Assembly: GCA_025463305.1 (NCBI GenBank)
Contig: JAOBWK010000018.1
Span: forward strand, 1-49,760
Direction of reading: 5' to 3'
DNA: 49,760 nt
DNA from: Ilumatobacteraceae bacterium
GTDB lineage: Bacteria > Actinomycetota > Acidimicrobiia > Acidimicrobiales > Ilumatobacteraceae
Positions 15,908-25,038 of this stretch are shown here, one piece after another; position 1 is the first letter of the stretch; every line of letters begins with the position of its first letter. Under the pieces are notes generated by a model that made no database searches, had not been told where the DNA came from, and saw nothing but the letters and a program-made list of their open reading frames with translations. The position numbers were made by a program, and so were the translations under genes.

Positions 15908-16525
15908 TCAGGGGGCCTTGGCGCCCAGGGCGATGTCGAAGCCGGCGCCGTTACGTGCCAACCCCACCAGGAGGATGCCGGCCCATTCGAGGGCGTGGGC
16001 CATTCCGAGCGCTCCGGCGTCGAGAGGACGCATGCCGAGGCTCTCGACGAACGCCGCGACACGTGCCTTTGCCTCGGCGCTGTCGCCGGCGAAGAACACG
16101 TCGATGGGCTTGTCCTCGGCGATGACGCCGCCGAGGATGGTGTTGAACGCCTTGACGACGTGTGCGTCCTCGGGAGCGGCGGCGGCGATCTGCTCGGACA
16201 CCGAGTTGCCCGCGGTGGTCACGAGTCCGGTGCCATCGGCGTTGAACGGGTTCGTGATGTCGACGAGGATCTTGCCGGCCAGCGCATCGCCGTAGTGCGC
16301 GACCACGTCGACCGCGCCGGCGTAGAGGACGGCGATGATGACGATGTCACCCGCCGGCCGGGCCCCGTAGGTGCCGACCGTGGCTCCAGTGCCGATCTGG
16401 TCGGCGAGCGCCTGAGCCTTGGCAGGGTCGCGGCTCATGATCTCGATCATGTGACCGTGCTTGGCCGCACGCGTGCCGATCGCGGTCGCCATGTTGCCCG
16501 ACCCGATGATGCTGATGGTTGTCAT
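15908..16525 (-). CDS. F420-dependent NADP oxidoreductase-type Rossmann protein
   Basis: 205 residues, the usual size for the small F420H2:NADP oxidoreductase family and its 'NADPH-dependent F420 reductase' relatives. N-terminal SIIGSGNMATAIGTRAAKHG is the nucleotide-binding motif; MSRDPAKAQALADQIG follows, then GDIVIIAVLYAGAVDVVAHY, KILVDITNPFN and a C-terminal half with AHVVKAFNTILGG and the GD-x-AEAKARVAAFVESLGMRPLDAG helix. In archaeal homologues this region binds F420, but many bacterial members use other substrates, so F420 use is inferred. ATG 16525 has AAGGA upstream at a slightly long spacing. Presence of F420-related enzymes fits an actinobacterium. Confidence 0.88.
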   Translation of the reverse strand: MTTISIIGSGNMATAIGTRAAKHGHMIEIMSRDPAKAQALADQIGTGATVGTYGARPAGDIVIIAVLYAGAVDVVAHYGDALAGKILVDITNPFNADGTGLVTTAGNSVSEQIAAAAPEDAHVVKAFNTILGGVIAEDKPIDVFFAGDSAEAKARVAAFVESLGMRPLDAGALGMAHALEWAGILLVGLARNGAGFDIALGAKAP

Positions 16526-16933
16526 GTCGTGTGGTCCTTCGTTGTCGATGAGCAGGTTGCGGGGTGTAGCTGGTGGACGAGAGCTGGGCGTCCAGACGAC
16601 CGTGGTGCCGGCCGTCGACGGCCAGGTCGACGCGAATCGACGGAGATCGAGTCGTCCACGGCGCGGAACAGCGCGACCGACGCGATCTCCTCAAGGCGAC
16701 CCGTCCGTCGCCGCGGTTCGGTTCGCCTCGACAGTTGTGGGGCTCGGTCCATCGCTCTCTTCTCACGGCTTCGTGAGCATCGACCGAGGTCCGGAGTCGT
16801 CGCGCAGGTGCACCAGGAGTGCCCTCGCTCGCCTCGAGTCAAACACGGCCCAGATGGGACGTTCCATCGACGAGGAGCGCACCACCCGACCCGAGCGGCA
16901 ACCCACGTTGAGCGTAAGTGCCCCGGCAGGAGC
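16526..16933. other. 408-base stretch without a supported gene
   Basis: Lies between the F420-type reductase start and the end of the small 82-residue gene. All open frames in it are either short or Arg/Pro/Ser-rich, as expected of out-of-frame GC-rich DNA. A 77-codon frame on the minus strand (start near 16751) has a helix-like LEEIASVALFRAV segment that faintly recalls a TetR regulator N-terminus, but it turns into low-complexity Arg/Pro. It may hold the promoter of the reductase gene and decayed sequence. Confidence 0.4.
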
Positions 16934-17182
16934 TCAGATGTCGTCGTCGGAGTACGGGATCGGGTGATCCCGGCCGAGCTCGCTGAACCGTTCGTTGAGG
17001 GCAACGGCGAGGAGATCGCTGTCTGCTGTGCTGGGAATCAACGCCTGATACAGGATCGCGTCGATCTCGACCGCGGTGCCCATCCCGCCGAGCGCGAAGT
17101 ACCGCCACCACAGGTCGTTGACGGACAGGTTGAGCTCGCGCCGAGCCTCCTGAAGGATGCCGCTGTTGTGGACGTCGCTCAC
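16934..17182 (-). CDS. Small conserved protein linked to GAF-ANTAR regulator
   Basis: 82 residues from a GTG at 17182, seven bases after the stop of the ANTAR gene, hence translationally linked. It reads LQEARRELNLSVNDLWWRYFALGGMG, then EIDAILYQALIPSTADSDLL, then ALNERFSELGRDHPIPYSDD. I recall such 75-90 residue proteins, with a WxRYFALGG core and a C-terminal ALNERF, beside GAF-ANTAR or anti-sigma genes in many actinobacteria; their function is not established. The start has no good ribosome site, consistent with coupling to the upstream gene. Mostly helical, no cysteines, no membrane segment. Confidence 0.7.
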   Translation of the reverse strand: MSDVHNSGILQEARRELNLSVNDLWWRYFALGGMGTAVEIDAILYQALIPSTADSDLLAVALNERFSELGRDHPIPYSDDDI

Positions 17183-17189
17183 GGAACGA

Positions 17190-18296
17190 TCAGCGATCCG
17201 ACGGCTGGGTCGGACCGCCGGAGAGGGTGAGCGCAGCTTGCTCGGCAACCGTGATGCGGTTGCCCCGTGCCCGGCGCCGCAGCATCGAGGCGGCAGCTGC
17301 TGCGTCGACACCCTCGACGGCCATGAGCGCACCTTCGGCACGGGCGATCAGTTGCCGGGCCGTCAACGCCTCGGTCAGTCGATGTGCCAGCGCTGCTTCG
17401 GACACGTCGGCGTGCGCGCTGGTGAGGATGTCGGATGCCTGGGTCGCGAACAGGGCGGCAAGTTCTTGTTCGTGCGTGCCAAAGGCGTTCACCGTCGTCG
17501 AGTAGATGTTCAACGCACCCAGTGGCCGGTCAGCTGTCAGCAAGGGCGACGAGAGGATGCTGTGGATGCCTTGTTCGAGCGCGAGCGGCACGAACGCCGG
17601 CCATCGGGTTTCATCTTCGAGGGACTCGATGTAGAACCAGCGGCCTTCGGCCTTGGCCGCGAGACACGGCCCTTGACCGGTGTCGTATTGGTGGCCGTCC
17701 ATCGCGAGGACCTTGTCGTTGCTCGCTGCGACGGTCATCAGTCGACCGTGTCGTTCGAGCGTGACGCTGACACCGTCGGCGTGTTCCACGGTGGCGTCGG
17801 CCAGCGCGGTGACGAGCCGTAGCGCGGCGTCGACGACGTCGTTCGACGATGTCGATCCGACGCGCACGAGATCGACGGTCGAGGCAGCAGCGGTGCCGTC
17901 GGCGGCGAGCGCACTTGATTCGGCCTCGCGCAGATTGTTGTCGTCGGCGACCGGATCGGCATCGTCGAAGTCGAGGACGGCGTCGAGTCCCGTCACCGAC
18001 AACATCCGACGCAGCATGTGGCTTCCACCACGAATCGCCACGCTTCGCCCGACCCGGTCGAATGAAGCGCAGACGGTCGCGATGACACCGAGCGCGGCCG
18101 CGTCGGCGAACGTGACAGCCGAGAAGTCCAGAACCAGATCCGCACCGACGTCACCGCCAGCAGCGTCCACGAGCGCCGACCACACAGGCACGGAGACGAC
18201 ATCGAGTTCGCCGACGACAGCGACTCGCACCGACCCCTCACGGAGGTCCGCCGCCACGCTGAACACGGGTGCAGATTCATCGAGCATCGTCACCAC
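17190..18296 (-). CDS. STAS-GAF-ANTAR regulator
   Basis: 368 residues with three domains. Residues ~10-110: a STAS (anti-sigma antagonist) domain, with VAVVGELDVVSVPVWSALVD and LVLDFSAVTFADAAALGVI, where a serine would usually be phosphorylated; here the position reads ADAAALG, so the phosphosite serine is replaced by alanine. Residues ~145-290: a GAF domain (TGQGPCLAAKAEG and LSSPLLTADRPLGALNIYS are diagnostic of the ANTAR-linked GAF type). Residues ~300-360: an ANTAR RNA-binding three-helix bundle, LTEALTARQLIARAEGALM, with the aromatic residue of the canonical motif less obvious. ANTAR proteins bind paired hairpins in nascent RNA and prevent termination. GTG 18296 begins three bases after the upstream kinase stop; an ATG lies at 18287. 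Confidence 0.9.
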   Translation of the reverse strand: MVTMLDESAPVFSVAADLREGSVRVAVVGELDVVSVPVWSALVDAAGGDVGADLVLDFSAVTFADAAALGVIATVCASFDRVGRSVAIRGGSHMLRRMLSVTGLDAVLDFDDADPVADDNNLREAESSALAADGTAAASTVDLVRVGSTSSNDVVDAALRLVTALADATVEHADGVSVTLERHGRLMTVAASNDKVLAMDGHQYDTGQGPCLAAKAEGRWFYIESLEDETRWPAFVPLALEQGIHSILSSPLLTADRPLGALNIYSTTVNAFGTHEQELAALFATQASDILTSAHADVSEAALAHRLTEALTARQLIARAEGALMAVEGVDAAAAASMLRRRARGNRITVAEQAALTLSGGPTQPSDR

Positions 18297-18299
18297 AGT

Positions 18300-18707
18300 T
18301 CACAGATCAATGGAAAACCAGACCGTCTTGCCGTCACCATGAGGATCCACACCCCAGGCGCTCGCCAAGCGAATCACCAGCAGGATCCCTCGGCCGCCCG
18401 ACTTGTCCAGCGCACCATCGCCCACCGTCGGCACTGTCGGGCTGTGATCGGTGACTTCGACGCGCACCGCCTCCGATGTCGAGGCCACCCGGACGGCGAT
18501 CTCGGCGCCACGGGCGTGCGGGCCGGCATGCAGCACCGCGTTCGCGACCAGCTCGCTCGTCAGCAACACAGCGACCTCAGCCATCGATGGTGGAACCGGA
18601 TCATCGAGGAACAACCGGACGAAGCTGCGTGCCGTTCGAACGCTGCCCGGCACCGGCGCCACGGAGATGCTCTGCTCGGCCTCCATGTCGGACTGAACCC
18701 TACCCAT
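18300..18707 (-). CDS. RsbW-like anti-sigma factor/serine kinase (HATPase)
   Basis: About 135 residues of the compact HATPase_c_2 type. The N-box VLLTSELVANAVLHAG is clear, followed by VRVEVTDHSPTVP (G1 region with the usual D-x-G changed to DHS) and SGGRGILLVIRLASAWGV (the ATP-lid/G2 region GGRGL). Such proteins phosphorylate STAS antagonists or bind sigma factors, and many actinobacterial ones are free regulators. It is the first gene of a three-gene unit with the STAS-GAF-ANTAR protein and the small 82-residue protein. The start is uncertain: GTG 18716, ATG 18707 or ATG 18686 are all possible and none has a strong ribosome site. Confidence 0.87.
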   Translation of the reverse strand: MGRVQSDMEAEQSISVAPVPGSVRTARSFVRLFLDDPVPPSMAEVAVLLTSELVANAVLHAGPHARGAEIAVRVASTSEAVRVEVTDHSPTVPTVGDGALDKSGGRGILLVIRLASAWGVDPHGDGKTVWFSIDL

Positions 18708-18919
18708 GGCTGCCACCGCATGCCCGCAGGTGCTGCCACGTCGATGTCGCTGACGTCGAGCCTGGCAGTGGACGCGCTGACACCCCCGAAGTGCGATGGA
18801 CAGTGGTCGTGACCACGCATCTCACACGAGCCCGTGTCATCCGACGAACGCCGCCGCGCAGCCCACGCCGAGCCGGCGGACGTGGTCCGCGTCGGGCGTC
18901 TGGCTTCGGCCGCCACGGG

Positions 18920-20056
18920 TCACGACGACCCGATCGTGGGACGTTCCGTCGGCGGGGTCGCGACGGTCGGACGTCGCCCCATCACGCGCAGCCACCGGAC
19001 ATGTGAGGCAACGGCTGCGCGGAAGCTGGGATGCTCGTGGTAGGCGATGTGTCGGTTCGAGCAGACTTGACGGACGCTGTCGGCCATCGCCGGATACGCG
19101 GGGTGCGGGACACCGGGAGCCAGGTGGTGTTCGATCTGGTGGTTGAGGCCGCCCATCAGCCATCCGACCGGCCGGCTGACACCAGCGGTGTGGACGTTGG
19201 CGGTGGTGTCCAGCTGGTGCAACGAGAAGTCGTTGCCGCGACGCTCGGTGTCTGCGTCGGCGAAACCGACGAGATCGTTGCAGTGCGCCAGCTGGAAGAA
19301 GGTCGCCAAGATCAAGCCCACTGTCCACGAGCACCCCAAGTAGAAGCCGAGCACCATCCACCAGCGGTGAAACAGGATCGGCACGCCGATCGCCCAGACC
19401 AGATGGAGAGCCTTGCCGGCGAACAGCTCGAGGATGTCGCGTCGCTTCGGGCGGCGCGCCAGCGCTTGACCGCCCGTACGGTGGGTGAACAGAGCAGTGG
19501 AGTCCAGCAAGAGCATCCTCAAGGTGAGGAACCCGTACAACGGCCACATGTAGATGTGCTGATACCGGTGTCGCGGCTTCCACGGTTGACCGGGCGCGAG
19601 TCGAGCGAACGGCATTTGGTCGATGTCCGAATCGACGCCAACCACGTTGGTGTTGCCGTGATGCAGACCGTTGTGCTGATGGCGCCAAAACCATGAACTC
19701 GCGCCAAGCACGTCCGCTGTGAACGCCAGCGTCGTGTTCAGCCACTTCGGCCGTCCGAACGCCCCGTGGTTGGCGTCATGCATGACCCCGGTCCCGGTCG
19801 CGACGAGCGCGACGACCAACATCATCGCGAGCGGGATCGCGAGCAGCGGTCCATTCGCGAACAGCAACAGTCCGACGTAGCTCGCGAGCACCATCGCGCC
19901 GATGACAACGGTCTTGGCTCGGAGCCGTCGCACGGCCCGGCGCGTGAGCACACGGTCGGGGCGGCACCGTGCCAGGTCAGCACTCGTGATCGCTCTCGAC
20001 ACATCACTCGCCGCTCGGTTGGCGCCGGAAGGCGTGGCATCCTCGAGCAACATCAT
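18920..20056 (-). CDS. Membrane fatty acid desaturase (acyl-lipid/acyl-CoA type)
   Basis: 378 residues. The three di-iron histidine boxes are intact: HDANH at ~97, HQHNGLHH at ~128-135 and, in place of HxxHH, HQIEHH at ~309. Hydrophobic stretches VVIGAMVLASYVGLLLF, LLAIPLAMMLVVALVATGTG, WAIGVPILFHRWWMVLGFYLG and TVGLILATFFQLAHC give the usual four membrane crossings. QIEHH is typical of front-end/delta-6-like desaturases, but no cytochrome b5 domain is fused, so it must take electrons from a ferredoxin. ATG 20056 is preceded by GGAGG eight bases upstream, ruling out the in-frame TTG before it. The 253 bases up to the neighbouring lipoprotein gene contain no supported gene. Confidence 0.95.
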   Translation of the reverse strand: MMLLEDATPSGANRAASDVSRAITSADLARCRPDRVLTRRAVRRLRAKTVVIGAMVLASYVGLLLFANGPLLAIPLAMMLVVALVATGTGVMHDANHGAFGRPKWLNTTLAFTADVLGASSWFWRHQHNGLHHGNTNVVGVDSDIDQMPFARLAPGQPWKPRHRYQHIYMWPLYGFLTLRMLLLDSTALFTHRTGGQALARRPKRRDILELFAGKALHLVWAIGVPILFHRWWMVLGFYLGCSWTVGLILATFFQLAHCNDLVGFADADTERRGNDFSLHQLDTTANVHTAGVSRPVGWLMGGLNHQIEHHLAPGVPHPAYPAMADSVRQVCSNRHIAYHEHPSFRAAVASHVRWLRVMGRRPTVATPPTERPTIGSS

Positions 20057-20309
20057 GCAACCAACCTCCAAAGTGCCGACAACTGCCGCTGAACTGCGCG
20101 TGCAGTTCGCCAGCGGTGCGTGGTCCAGGCACCCAGTGAGACTCCGGTGTGGTGTTCAGTCGGATCGTCCACGTGGCCACTACCCCGTTCGGGACCGAGC
20201 GATACCCCTCACGCAACCGCACTCCGAAGGACCGGCCGGCAGCACCGTGTCGTGACTCTCCCATCGGCTCGGCTGCCGCGCGCCGGTCATTCGATCACGG
20301 CGCAGCGCG

Positions 20310-22319
20310 TCAGCTCGGAAGATGCAGCGCCAACAGCTGGCTCGGGTTGGCGAGCCCGACCGGCACGATCAACTGGTCGTCGGTGACGGACATCCAGCCG
20401 CTGATGCCTCCGGGGGCGACGGTGGACCACAGGATCTGACCGGTAGCTCGATCGAGGGCGATGACGGTGCCGTCCAGCAGCGCCGTGAACACCAGATCGT
20501 TGACCACTGTCGCACCGCCGAGCGGATCGCCCGGTACGGGTGTCGACCAGAGGATCGAACCGTTCGACGCGTCGATCGCGACCACATTGCCATCGGCCTG
20601 TCCCATGTCGGCGCCGAAGTATGCGGGTGCGTCCGGTGACAGCGTCGCCGGAGCGTTCACGGTGGCCGCGTAGACGACGCCGTCGGCTGTCGCCGGCGGG
20701 GTGAGGATTCCGCCGTAGGTGCCGGGGCTGACGATCGTCGGCCCCCCGAGCTGCGCGAGGTCGTCGTTGGCGTGGGTGCCCACCTCGGTTCGCCACAGCT
20801 CGGTTCCATCATCGGGATCGAGACCGACGACCACGCCGGACTTTCCGGCGCTGACCACCACATCGTCGCCGTTGGGAAGTCGGCTGATCATGGCGTGGAT
20901 CTGGTCACGGTCGAACAAGTCGTGCGGGGTGACCTGGTCGTACCACTTCAGCCTTCCCGTGTGCAGGTCGAGGGCCACCAGCGAGTCCGTGTACAGGTTG
21001 TCGCCCGGCCGGCTCGAGCCGTTGGGGAACTCGGGCGTTCCGGGGAACGGCGCAGGGTTGGCAACGCCGACGTAGAGCGTGCCCCGTGCCACGTCAACTG
21101 CGGGCGGGTACCAGGCACCCCCGCCCGAGTTCACATCCGGATGTCCCCACAGGTCCCCCTGCACAGTGTCGAAGCTCCATCGCAGCGCACCCGTCGTCGC
21201 GTCCAGCGCGTAGATCACTCCCCGGTCGCCGGGGGCATAGATGCCCGAGATGCTCACCGGCACACTGCTGACGATGACCATGCCGTCGACCACGATCGGT
21301 TGGATGTCCAAGCCGGTCGTCGCGGTTGCGGCAAGCTTCGTCGACCACACATCCGAGCCGTCGGCGCGGCTGACCGCGCGGACCCCCGTCGACCCGTCCA
21401 ACGCGTACACGCGGTCGTCGTCGACTGCGACCCCGAACGGTCCGATGTTGAACCCCGACGGTGAACTGGCCCACAACTGCTCGCCCGTCGCTTGATCGAT
21501 CGCCGCCACGACTCCCGATCCACCGGCGATGTAGATGACGCCGTCGACCACGATGGGCACCGTCGAGAGCGATCCAAGGTCGGGCAGCTCACGAACCCAC
21601 TGCTGCTCCAACGTCGCAACGTTCTGTGAACTGATGCGCGTGTGCGAGCTCGAGCGAGTGTTGGCGAGGTTCCCGCCAGCCGTCGGCCAGTCGCCGCCGC
21701 CGACGATCGCTCCGTCCGTCGACGACGATGACACCGGAACGCTCGTGCTCTGAAGAGTCGTCGGAGCCGGCTGCGAAGTCGTCGCAGCGGCACTCGTCGA
21801 CGATCCGCCCCCCGTTTCGTTGCCCAACGTGGTGTCGACCTGGATCGAGCTCGTGCTCGGCACCGTTGACTCGGCCGATGGCGCATCGCCCGCTGTCGGC
21901 GCTGGCGAGACAACCAGCGTGCCGCGCATCCCGGCCGCCAGATGCCCCGGAATATCACAGATGTACTCGTATGCGCCGACCGGCAGATCGACCTCCACCG
22001 AGTCCACATCCCCGACCCCAGCAACGCCCAATCTCAACCCGAGCGAGGTGATCACGAGCGAGTGTGGCAATGCCCCACGGTCCGACAACGTCAGTCGCGT
22101 CGGACCCGCAGAGACTGACAGCGCCGACGGTTCGAAACGAAGAGCGTCCGTTCCCACCAGATCGACCACCGGTGCGTCGCCGTTCGATCCGACCGGTGCG
22201 AACGTGGTCGCCGGCCCGCCGACGTCGTTGTAGTCCGCCGCGCAGCCGCCGAGCACGCTCAGCAGTGTGAACCACGACGCACACCGGACTGCGAAGCTCC
22301 TGTTCGACCCGACACGCAT
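20310..22319 (-). CDS. Lipoprotein with cupredoxin domain fused to quinoprotein-like beta-propeller
   Basis: 669 residues. ATG 22319 follows GAAGG and opens a lipoprotein signal: FTLLSVLGGC with the lipobox cysteine at 26. Residues ~48-138 form a cupredoxin domain with complete type 1 copper ligands: His86 (LPHSL), Cys121 (YICDIPGH), His126 and Met131. A ~90-residue Ser/Thr-rich linker follows. Residues ~228-669 are a PQQ-dehydrogenase-like propeller with repeated DxxTGxxLW blade motifs. Within it GGGAWYPPAVDVARGTLYVGVANPAPF and VTPHDLFDRDQIH match the segments that carry the catalytic Asn and Asp in quinoprotein alcohol dehydrogenases. The adjacent-cysteine disulfide of classical enzymes is absent. 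Likely an extracytoplasmic oxidoreductase passing electrons to its own copper site, but PQQ use is inferred. Confidence 0.92.
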   Translation of the reverse strand: MRVGSNRSFAVRCASWFTLLSVLGGCAADYNDVGGPATTFAPVGSNGDAPVVDLVGTDALRFEPSALSVSAGPTRLTLSDRGALPHSLVITSLGLRLGVAGVGDVDSVEVDLPVGAYEYICDIPGHLAAGMRGTLVVSPAPTAGDAPSAESTVPSTSSIQVDTTLGNETGGGSSTSAAATTSQPAPTTLQSTSVPVSSSSTDGAIVGGGDWPTAGGNLANTRSSSHTRISSQNVATLEQQWVRELPDLGSLSTVPIVVDGVIYIAGGSGVVAAIDQATGEQLWASSPSGFNIGPFGVAVDDDRVYALDGSTGVRAVSRADGSDVWSTKLAATATTGLDIQPIVVDGMVIVSSVPVSISGIYAPGDRGVIYALDATTGALRWSFDTVQGDLWGHPDVNSGGGAWYPPAVDVARGTLYVGVANPAPFPGTPEFPNGSSRPGDNLYTDSLVALDLHTGRLKWYDQVTPHDLFDRDQIHAMISRLPNGDDVVVSAGKSGVVVGLDPDDGTELWRTEVGTHANDDLAQLGGPTIVSPGTYGGILTPPATADGVVYAATVNAPATLSPDAPAYFGADMGQADGNVVAIDASNGSILWSTPVPGDPLGGATVVNDLVFTALLDGTVIALDRATGQILWSTVAPGGISGWMSVTDDQLIVPVGLANPSQLLALHLPS

Positions 22320-22603
22320 CGCCGCACCTTCGCGGATCAGCACACAAGCTGTCGCATCAGAGTTCCACTGCTCTGGGTTGCATGTGCGCCTCGCCGGGTC
22401 CGAGGATCGTCGAATCCCAACAGCTCCGTCTCGTTGCCCGGGGCATGCCGCGCTCTCCGAGCAACGCACCTCCGGCCGAACCACCGACGAGGGCGCGCTG
22501 GGACTCGATTTCCCCCAGCTCCACCACACGAGCTGCGTGGGTGGGGTGCGCTGGAACGGCAGACGCGGCTGCCTGGGCTGTAGCCAACGAAAGCCCACGA
22601 TCC

Positions 22604-22690
22604 TGGTGTCGAAGGGGGGACTTGAACCCCCACGGGATTTCTCCCACTAGCACCTCAAGCTAGCGCGTATACCTATTCCGCCACTTCGAC
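22604..22690 (-). tRNA. tRNA-Leu (anticodon GAG)
   Basis: 87 bases including an encoded CCA. Acceptor arms GTCGAAG (22684-22690) and CTTCGAC pair perfectly, followed by A and CCA at 22604-22606. The anticodon arm CTAGC/GCTAG encloses the seven-base loop TTGAGGT, giving anticodon GAG, which reads CTC and CTT leucine codons. The long variable arm (TGGGAG..TCCCGT region) is the class II signature of leucine tRNAs, and the T-arm contains GGTTCAAGTCC. It lies 27 bases downstream of secG on the same strand and may be cotranscribed with it. Confidence 0.97.
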
Positions 22691-22717
22691 GTGGTGTCCC
22701 CGAAGGCTATCGCAGGG

Positions 22718-22960
22718 TCAGTTGCGTACCAACAGGAATCCGAGTGCGACCACCGTGAACACCCACACCAGCACGAAGACGGTGGTGATGCGGCTGAGGT
22801 TCCGCTCGGCCGAGGTGGAGCCGAGAGCTGCACCGCCGCCACCGCCGAACATGTCGGAGAGGCCACCACCACGCCCGCTGTGCATCAAGATGCCGGCGAC
22901 CATGCCGAACAGCGAGATCACGTTGATGACGATGGTGACGTAGAGGACGAGGTCGCGCAC
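22718..22960 (-). CDS. secG: Preprotein translocase subunit SecG
   Basis: 80 residues, normal for SecG, the small accessory subunit of the SecYEG translocon. Two membrane helices: VLYVTIVINVISLFGMVAGILM and ITTVFVLVWVFTVVALGFLLV, separated by a glycine-rich loop (HSGRGGGLSDMFGGGGGAALGS) with the conserved SGRGGGLSD-like motif. GTG 22960 has AGGA nine bases upstream. In many actinobacteria secG directly follows tpiA; here a five-gene transporter operon intervenes, with the last transporter gene ending 27 bases away. Confidence 0.94.
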   Translation of the reverse strand: MRDLVLYVTIVINVISLFGMVAGILMHSGRGGGLSDMFGGGGGAALGSTSAERNLSRITTVFVLVWVFTVVALGFLLVRN

Positions 22961-22987
22961 GGTTGACGATCCTATCGGCGCAGGGCC

Positions 22988-24030
<1,043 letters not shown>

Positions 24031-24034
<4 letters not shown>

Positions 24035-25038
24035 GCTGTCACCGGCTCCTCGGCATAGATGTCATGGACGCGCAGGCAGGCGCTGCTGTGGTTGGTGGCC
24101 GACACGCTGAGCAGCTCGGGCCGCTGGTTGTCGCACACGTTGTGCTTCGCGTGCGGGCAACGCGGGTTGAACGAGCAGCCGGGCGGCAGCGCCAGCAACG
24201 ACGGCGGCTGGCCCTTGATGCGGTGCAGGCGCTCGTTGCCGGCACGACGATCCAGGCGGGGCAGCGATGCGAGCAGGCCCTCCGTGTACGGATGGCGGGG
24301 CTCGTAGAAGATCTCGTCGGCGGTGCCGAGCTCGACCGGGCGACCGGCGTACATCACCAGCACGCGGTCGGCCACGCCGGCGATGACGCCGAGGTCGTGG
24401 GTGATCAGCACGATGGACGAGCTGGTGCGCTCCTTGACCCGCTCCATGACCTCGAGCACCTGGGCCTGGATGGTGACGTCGAGGGCCGTCGTCGGCTCGT
24501 CGGCGATGAGCACATCGGGTTCGTTGGCGATGGTCATCGCGATCATCGCCCGCTGCCGCATGCCGCCGGAGTACTCGTGCGGGTACTGATCGGCACGCTC
24601 GACCGGGTTCGGGATGCCGACCAGGGTGAGCAGCTCGATCACACGCGACTTGAGGGCATGGCCGGACATGTCGCTGTGCGCGGTGATGCTCTCGGCGATC
24701 TGGTCGCCGACGCGGAACACGGGGTTCAGCGACGTGAGCGCGTCCTGGAACACCATCGCGATGTTCGCGCCCCGCAGCGGGCGCATCTCGGTGTCCTTCA
24801 GCCCGATCAGCTCACGGCCACGGAACTTGACCGAGCCGGTGATCTTGGCCCGCTTGGGCAGCAGGCCGAGGATGGCAAGCGACGTGACGCTCTTGCCCGA
24901 GCCGGACTCGCCGACGATGCCGAGCGTCTCGCCTGCGGCGAGCGTGTAGCTGACGTTGTCGACGGCGTGCACCAAGCCGTCGTCGGTGGGGAAGTCGACG
25001 CTGAGGTTGGTGACTTCGAGGATCGGTTCGCCGGCCAT
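24031..25038 (-). CDS. Peptide ABC transporter ATPase (OppD/DppD type)
   Basis: 335 residues. Walker [27 protein letters not shown], signature [16 protein letters not shown], Walker [13 protein letters not shown] and [16 protein letters not shown]. The C-terminal part has [16 protein letters not shown], the peptide-transporter extension with three cysteines. It is the second ATPase subunit of the heterodimer. Its ATG shares one base with the upstream permease stop (TGATG), and its stop overlaps the next gene. Confidence 0.96.

Noticed and set aside
16522..16751. Possible TetR-type N-terminus (LEEIASVALFRAV) on the minus strand
   Set aside because: The rest of the frame is Arg/Pro/Ser low complexity and no helix-turn-helix recognition helix follows.
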